From positions 22,772,806 through 22,836,805 of the forward strand of contig CM067521.1 of assembly GCA_034509495.1 (NCBI GenBank): DNA of 64,000 bases, in the 5' to 3' direction. Shown in pieces: positions 57,669 to 64,000 of this stretch. Each line of letters opens with the position of its first letter. Position 1 is the first letter of the stretch. The notes under the pieces were generated by a model. The model ran no database searches. It saw only the letters and a program-made list of their open reading frames with translations, and was not told where the DNA came from. A program made the translations under genes and the position numbers. Source of the stretch: Acestrorhynchus altus. Taxonomy: Eukaryota > Chordata > Actinopteri > Characiformes > Acestrorhynchidae.

Positions 57669-57820
57669 CTGAAACCACAGGCTAGAGTGAACCGGGAGAA
57701 GGAGAAAGAAGTCTTTGTCCATGCGAGGGTCGATTTATATCAAAAGAGACAAGTTGTCCATCTACCGTCCACTGCCAATTGTGCAGTGTGTGACTACAGT
57801 TTACCAGCCAGCAAACAAGA

Positions 57821-57869
57821 CGGACAGACAGACAGACAGACGGATGGACAGACAGACAGACAGACAGAT
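57821..57869. repeat. (GACA)n microsatellite
   Basis: About 12 GACA units with a GGATG interruption. Confidence 0.9.
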
Positions 57870-60160
57870 CTTTTTCTATAACTTTATCACTGTTTAAAAA
57901 AATACCGTTAAAAATGGAAGAGATCAGAGAACGTCAGGCTTATTTTTCTGGGACGGTGATAATATAAAAATATAATATCACTATATTTTCACGATACACA
58001 ATGTTTGTGATATTTCGACAACCAGAAAAACACTGTTTAAAACTATATTCTACTTATATAACAGTATTTATCTTGCAAACTTGCTCCATTAAACCCATTT
58101 AAACAGGACTATTTATACCCTTTTTAATGCGACGTGCACTTATTATACTGATTAACACGATAAAATGTATCACAATACAATAAAACACTGTCATGTTATG
58201 CAACATTTCTGACTCTTCATTCATATTTCCCCCCAAAATTGTACATACACTCATCGCCCACCAGTCTAAACACAATGGCTATTTTATGGCCGGTGACATT
58301 TTCCACTCCGAGTTCGCTTTTCTCATTTATTCTTCTTTTCGTAGCAGTTATGAATCTGTTCAGCAAATCATTTTTAATGTAGCACAGCATCAACAACATG
58401 ACACTGTATGGCACCCTCTAGCTCCAAATGTGTTCAAGATCAACAGATGGGCATATAATGTTTTTGTCCACATCCCCAGCCCGAACTATTTATAAACTAA
58501 AGAGCTTAAAATAGATATTAAATGCATTCTATTGCATGTTTAAATACTTGATCAAAGCAACAACACAAGTTCTAGAGTCATAAAGGTTAATGGCAGATAA
58601 GTGGGGAATGTATCAGGGGACGTAAAAGCCGGAAGCAATTCTTCCTGCTAAAAAGAACCGACTTACTGAAGGCCTAAAAACAGACTGGCTTCATAAACAA
58701 GTCGACTGTTTTGCTCAGCGGGCAGAAATCGGTCGGTGGGTGTGAACAAGCAGGCACACAGTGAATCAGCCTCAACTGGCTAAAAATACACAAATCCTGG
58801 CCTAAATGATAGAGCGCTTCACACGAGCAGGGTTTGTGGGCCGCCTCAGACAGCAGCAGACAGAAAGGAGAGCAGACAGCGGTGAGAACGGAAGAGAAAG
58901 AACAAGGGACAGTCGGGCCTTCGGGCCTTTCGGGTGCTGTCCATTAGGCATCAGTCATCAGGGAGCAGGCTAGAGACAGAGGTGAGTCAAAGACCAGATG
59001 AGTCACACATGACTACTGTTCACCTCTGCTTCTCATCAAACCCTCCACCCCAGGGCTGTACGTCCTGCCAAAGCACACACACACACAAATGAAGGCAAAC
59101 CTACAAGAGCTAGAAATATTCGCCTCAACCAGACAAGACCCGACTGTTCACATCCAGTTAGTTCAGGCTCAGAATTCACTGCTCAGATTTATTCCGATTC
59201 TAATTTAATTGGGTTCCTTGCAACTGGAGCTCAAACTGGGGTGGGGTGCAAGAAAATGTCATCCCCTGGTCAAAAAGGCACCGAAACCCTTGTGAAACTT
59301 CCACCCTTACCATTCCCTGGGGATGGTCAAGAGTAGTCATTATGTGCAATCAGTAGCAATTCCCAGATCCAGTCCAGCTGATTCAGGCATATTTCACTAA
59401 TATGCCATTGGATATATCAAGTCTGATCTACTTCTGATCCTGTTCTTTATTATGCTGCTGTTATGCAGAATCCATAAATGAACATTAGTCCACAGTCTTC
59501 AGTAGTGAGGATCTAACATAGCATGAATCATTGGCCGGTCCAAAAGGTTCCTCAATTTCAGCCATTTGGGATTAATGCCTAGTTCCCCTCATTTCCTTAA
59601 CCAATCGAGTGGCTAAGGGAGACAGGAACTGTCCAATCATAGGGGACCTGGCACTATTTAATATAACACTCTACGTGTGCCCAATGAAAGTGAACCTTGG
59701 TGTGATTGGTCTTGGTGTGGTTTATTAACAAGTAAAGTAAAGACTGCCAAACAGACCTCCTGAGTGTGTGGGTCTTGCTGCACTTCCAAAGATACTGAGG
59801 TGGGGCTCCATGAACATGTGAATGAAACGCAGGAGGACGAAATAGGAGACAAAAACGACGTTTCTCACTGAACACGTGTTTTAGGACTGCATCGTCTCTT
59901 CATCAGATCAGAGTCAGTAATTACAGGACCGAGGAACATTTGAAGCCATTACACACAAACTGTAGGGAAACATTTGCCAGAGAACACTTAGAGCAAGATC
60001 AGATCTTATGCTTTGGACAGATGAATCATAGAGTAGTGCAATCCATAAACGTCCACAAGAAATATACAAAATCAGTCCCAGAGCAAAAGTATTCCAGCCC
60101 AAACCGTCTTAGGAAAAGCATTTAGTAGCACATGGCAAAAGTAAAAGCTATAGTTTTTAC
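57870..60160. other. Intergenic/intronic, no gene recognised
   Basis: 57900-58800 is A+T-rich. 58800-59050 is more balanced (GGGTTTGTGGGCCGCCTCAG). 59050-60160 is unremarkable, with open frames of 61-73 codons that match nothing. Confidence 0.35.
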
Positions 60161-60167
60161 ACATCTA

Positions 60168-60688
60168 CAGGGGTTGGACAATGAAACTGAAACACCTGGT
60201 TTTAGACCACAATAATTGATTAGTTTGGTGAACTAGGGCCTCCTTTTGCGGCCAATACAGCGTCAATTCGTCTTGTGAAGGACATTTTTGGATACCCACC
60301 GGGTTATCACCCCAACATCCCTTTCAGACAGCTTCCTCTTGTGTCCACAGTTAATCCTGTTGGATGTGGTTGGTCCTTCTTGGTGGTGCTGACGTTACCC
60401 TGGATACCGTGGCTCCTGATATCACAAAGACTTGCTGTCTTGGTCACAGATGCGCCAACAAGACGTGCACCAACAGTTTGTCCTCTTTTGAACTCTGGTA
60501 TGTCCCCCATAATGTTGTGTTCATTGCAATGTTTTGAGCAGAACTGTGCTCTTACCTGCTAATTGAACCTTCACACTCTGTTCTTACTGGTTCAATTAAT
60601 GAAGATTGACCACCAGGCTGCTCCAATTTAGCCATGAAACCTCCCACATTACAATGACAGGTGTTTCAGTTTCATTGTCCAACCCCTG
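60168..60688 (-). mobile_element. Mariner/Tc1-type transposon, internally deleted, perfect 31-bp ends
   Basis: 60168-60198 and 60658-60688 are exact reverse complements over 31 bp (outer end CAGGGGTTGGACAATGAAAC). TA lies on each side (60166-60167 and 60689-60690), the Tc1/mariner target duplication. Inside, the minus strand keeps only the N-terminal part of a transposase. At 521 bp it is well below the roughly 1.3 kb of the full element as I remember it. Perfect ends suggest relatively recent mobilisation by a related transposase. Confidence 0.9.
60285..60525 (-). pseudogene. Truncated transposase N-terminus
   Basis: The minus strand reads MGDIPEFKRGQTVGARLVGA then SVTKTASLCD, the start of a Tc1/mariner-like helix-turn-helix DNA-binding domain. 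After that a small deletion shifts the frame (the RSHGIQGNV region). The remaining N-terminal domain stops near 60290, where the internal deletion begins. The catalytic DDE domain is absent, so no activity is possible. Confidence 0.75.
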
Positions 60689-60699
60689 TATATATATTT

Positions 60700-61440
60700 T
60701 TAATAATTTTGGAGCTAGAGTGTCATGTGAGATTTAATTCAATTGGATTCAAGTGAATTTTAGCAAATTTCCCAGCATAGTTGATGTCAGCTGATGGTCC
60801 AGCACTTTTTATAAAGTGTAAGTCTGGCTGTTCATCATATTATGAGTCTAATGCCTGAAGGTCACAATGACCCTCAGTTATGAAGCTTAGAATTCAGGCA
60901 CATTATGAAGATCTGGCCAATCCCCAGTCCTACAGCTTGCATACTAAACGGTGGTGCTTGGGGTGCTTGCCGGCCACGTTTGGTCACACTGTACATTTCC
61001 ATGACTTGTTATCCTCAACAGCCCATCTCTGTTCCGCCTCTCAGGTCCTCACACTGACTCTACAGTCCTCGTTCTTCTCCGAACACTCATTTTTACCTCT
61101 CAGCTGCGTCCTCGCTGCAGTGACTCACCCTGCTGCTGGTTCTCAGACACAAGGCCACAGTAGAAAGTGACTCAGCACTCTCCGCTTCAGCAACACAAAC
61201 AAACACGCACATTAACTTCAGCCTCACCGTCCAACCAGCTAAACAGCCCTCGATCTCAGCTGCAACCCTGTCCCTTACCCGGCCTGCCACGTCCTCACAA
61301 CAGAAGCAAAAGGACAAACGTACAAAAGGCCCATCTTCATCACAGGCCCCACGATGAAAAGGAAACCTCCCCTGCTTTACAAACACGCTTTAGGTGTGTG
61401 GCCGTATTCAGTGAAAAAGAAGCCTATGTTAATGTAGCGA
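60700..61440. other. Intergenic/intronic, no gene supported
   Basis: Frames of 96-97 codons on both strands at 60880-61457 overlap one another. The sequence at 61000-61400 is relatively G+C-rich but resembles no known protein. Confidence 0.35.
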
Positions 61441-61770
61441 AGGATGAAAAGGTCTAAATGAAGCTTTCAAGCCAAGAATTTCAAAGGGCGCTCTACCTAA
61501 AAAATGGCCCGAGATGACAAGGGAGTCCAAATCGGACTTTAATCCTCTCCTGCCACGGCTCATTTCAATGACAATCTCTAGCGATGAGCAGTCTAATCAG
61601 AGAATTTCAGAGCCGCAAATCAAACGAGCATTTCCCCGTCCGTCTGAAGCCGTTTATTTCCCCCGACAGGGTCCTTCTGAACAGCGATAATGGATGAATG
61701 AGAAATGTCCGGAATTGGGCTTTAAGCCCTGCTGAGATTGAATAAATGTTCTCTTAAATATCAGCCAGGG
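61440..61770. other. Candidate conserved non-coding element
   Basis: Non-repetitive sequence with GAATTTCAAAGGGCGCTC, CAAATCGGACTTTAATCC, AGTCTAATCAGAGAATTTC and GCCGTTTATTTCCCCCGAC phrases. No coding evidence. The texture equals the best candidates at 9.8 and 11.7 kb. Confidence 0.4.
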
Positions 61771-61784
61771 TGGAGATGTGGAGG

Positions 61785-61827
61785 TAAGAGAGAGAGAGAG
61801 AGTGAGAGAGAGGGAGAGAGAGAGAAA
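61785..61827. repeat. (GA)n microsatellite, imperfect
   Basis: GA units with TGA and GGGA interruptions. Confidence 0.9.
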
Positions 61828-61971
61828 GCATTCCATCACATGATATGAGATGAGCATGAGCATATTCTTGGCTAAGGATCTAAATCCCTGACTGGCTATT
61901 AGAAAAATGTCTTAACGCATCCCTTTGTTCTGGCCTTTTTTTCCCCCTCTTTTCACTAATGCTCACTCACC

Positions 61972-61988
61972 ACACACACACACACGCG

Positions 61989-62022
<34 letters not shown>
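61972..62022. repeat. (CA)n microsatellite with CG variants
   Basis: CA units with a CACGCGCACGCAC interruption. Confidence 0.93.
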
Positions 62023-62025
<3 letters not shown>

Positions 62026-62170
62026 CTTTCATACAAAGTCAGGACACGGGATCATACATATTGTTTTTTTTCCCCTGCAGTCATTTTATAAATGCATGAC
62101 TCCGTTGTAGCCTTTTTGCATCATTTAAAAGTTGCAGCAGTTTTAGAAATTGCATGAACATTGAAGAATG

Positions 62171-62200
62171 ATAAAATAAATAAATAAATAAATAAATAAA
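62171..62200. repeat. (AAAT)n microsatellite
   Basis: About seven AAAT units. Confidence 0.9.
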
Positions 62201-62774
62201 CACACACCCAGAACTGTAGTACAACTGTAAGAATTGTTTGCTTCCTCTCTATTTCCGAGGTTTCTGATATTTGAAAATAAACAATATACTGAATTCTGTC
62301 ATTTTAATTCTTCACATTGTGTCCAAATTGGATTAATTAGCTTCAAAAACGACTGAGAAGAAAACAACTTTTTTAAAATGACTCCCATTGAATAGAATAT
62401 TGTGAAAACAGTTAACTTGTCATTTATTTTATATTGGTTACATTTAAAGTGACACATTTAAAGCCTGTTTTGCTTTCAATGCTAATAATTAGTAAACTGG
62501 ATGGACTTTAGTCGGTCGGTCCTAGTGCAAGCTTTGATAGCCCACCCAAAGCGTTTAAACTCAGATCTTCAAGAAACATGGTAATGATTCCAGCTGGAGC
62601 TAACAAAGATTACAGTGCTTCACAACAGCACACACAGCACAACAGCGCCTCCATCTGGAGAAAATTTTTGCGTCATAATAAAATAATTAAGAGTCGATTT
62701 GATCCATTTGCCTCATTTTGTAATGAACAGTGTGAATGGCGTTGAGTAGTAGTATACTAGCTAGTCCAGCAGAA
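62201..62774. other. Intergenic/intronic, nothing recognised
   Basis: A+T-rich. AAAATGACTCCCATTGAATA at 62377 distantly recalls the repeat at 2940. Confidence 0.4.
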
Positions 62775-62888
62775 ACTGTAAGTCAAATGCCCAGATCAGT
62801 GGACAGCCCTATCCAAGGGGCCTGGGGACTTGAACCAGCAACCTTCCAATCACAAGGCTTGTTCCCTAACCACCATGCCACAGCTGGC
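62775..62888 (-). repeat. tRNA-headed SINE (family A), short copy
   Basis: GCCCAGATCAGTGGACAGCC, GACTTGAACCAGCAACCTTC and CCCTAACCACCATGCCACAG. Only the head and the beginning of the body remain. Confidence 0.65.
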
Positions 62889-63880
62889 CAAGTATCACTG
62901 TTTTCCCACGGTTTTCATACAAATCTGGACATTTTGTACACCGTGTACTAAAAGAAGTCCTCACGATCCACCTTACACACAACCAGTCTGCAGAGCCAGG
63001 ACTAAAGATCAGGTCGTGTTCAGACAGTGGAGAAACTGGGAAAAGCTTTGATATACAGTCTGGAAACAGAGCCAGATAAAAACAAACAGAGCGATGGTGA
63101 AGAGTAAGAGAAAAGATTGATTGATGATTGAGGGAATGAAAAGAGGAGCGGGCCAACAGGATCACCAGAGAGTACTAAAACATCAGAGGAAGATCAGTTT
63201 AGGTGTGTGGGCACAGTGTTAGCAGTGTGTGTGTACTGCTGTAGAGCATCAGGAGGATTCTGCTGGGTTTTATTCACTGCTAGAGTCTGTTTTTAGCAAC
63301 TCATAAGCAATGGGACATGAACACTGAAGACTGTTCACTGCTGTGATAACTTCTCAATCTGGTTATTTCTGCACGATGAACTAATTAAAGTAAGCAAAGT
63401 GCAGTAAATTCCCTCACGTCCACACGGCTACGGTAAATTGCTTCAGAACTGCACTGGGAAAAAAAAGTCCATGGCTCAAGGATACAGGCCAGAATTCAGC
63501 TGCGCGCTGGTTTTATTATATCTGCATCCAGACTTCAGAGTGATGAAATCCAGCCTGCAGTGACAGTGTTACTGGTTAAGGAGACAAACTTAAAGATGAC
63601 CTAATGCATGTTAGGAAAGTATGCACTTCCTTTGCGTCAGAAAAACAGCAGGATTTCTGGAAAGAGGCTGAGATAAATAGAAACAACACAAGCAGATGTG
63701 AGCTTTTACGAGGTCAGAACAAAGACAATCCCCTGAAAATCTACTTTCGCTTAGTCACTGAAGAACATAGCTCTGGGCCAGTCGTTTTCGGCGTAAGGGT
63801 GAAAGAGGTGTGGGATTGCAATACTATTGGGAAAGGAAGATGAAGGTGATCGGGATCAATAACCGATGATAACTGTAGTC
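62889..63880. other. Intergenic/intronic, nothing recognised
   Basis: No gene or recognisable repeat. Confidence 0.4.
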
Positions 63881-63931
63881 TGATCTCATCAATATTTATT
63901 GATCTGCTCATACAGAAGTGGTGTCTCTCAG

Positions 63932-64000
63932 GACGGCGTCGGGTTTAACGCAACACGCCAGACGTCTCTGCATGGAGGTGTAGAGGTTCCTAATGGTGTC
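63932..64000 (-). mobile_element. Start of a second transposon relic, cut by the window end
   Basis: GGTTTAACGCAACACGCCAG and ACGTCTCTGCATGGAGG, then TAGAGGTTCCTAATGGTGTC match 56158-56223 nearly base for base. The element continues beyond 64000. Confidence 0.65.

Overview
The window reads as vertebrate, almost certainly teleost, nuclear DNA. The base composition is A+T-leaning and dinucleotide, trinucleotide and tetranucleotide microsatellites are abundant. There are many decayed interspersed repeats of fish type: Tc1/mariner remnants, tRNA-headed SINEs, LINE tails and solo LTRs. The one recognisable gene is split by a classical spliceosomal intron. Several repeat families resemble ones I associate with otophysan fishes, characiforms in particular. 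That last step is inference from memory and was not checked by alignment.

The only protein-coding gene I can support is mdfi (MyoD family inhibitor, I-mfa), on the minus strand. Its two 3' coding exons are at 48049-48342 (a Ser/Lys-rich linker) and 47088-47341 (the Cys-rich I-mfa domain and the stop). A 707-bp intron separates them, and it carries an antisense LINE fragment and a 46-bp (AC)n tract directly at the splice acceptor. The 5' coding exons were not found. They lie above 48342, either as exons I could not recognise or beyond the window. In human, MDFI, MDFIC and MDFIC2 each sit between a FOXP gene and an MITF/TFE gene, so this window is probably part of a foxp4-mdfi-tfeb type block. 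Neither neighbour is visible here.

Layout. 1-46.6 kb is a gene desert downstream of mdfi. It alternates complex, homeodomain-motif-rich stretches that look like conserved non-coding elements (about 1.85-2.47, 4.8-5.1, 6.3-6.8, 9.84-10.5, 11.6-12.15, 17.9-18.1, 21.1-21.7, 24.8-25.4, 28.2-28.6, 30.9-31.3, 35.1-36.0 and 43.0-43.3 kb) with repeats. 46.6-48.34 kb is the 3' part of mdfi. 48.34-64 kb is mdfi intron and/or upstream DNA with more repeats, two CNE-like stretches (53.2-53.9 and 61.4-61.8 kb), a clean solo LTR and an internally deleted mariner-type transposon with perfect ends.

The repeats record layers of insertion. A candidate solo LTR interrupts an older transposon relic (36.1-37.2 kb). 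A SINE copy appears split by another repeat (7.35-7.99 kb). Two Tc1 relics lie side by side (32.9-33.96 kb). I found no CRISPR array, bacterial operon, rRNA gene, intact tRNA gene or intact mobile-element ORF. I did not find an undescribed biological system. The items most worth checking are the repeat at the mdfi splice site, the CNE-like desert, the solo LTRs with their target duplications, and the 33-bp minisatellite that stays open in three frames.
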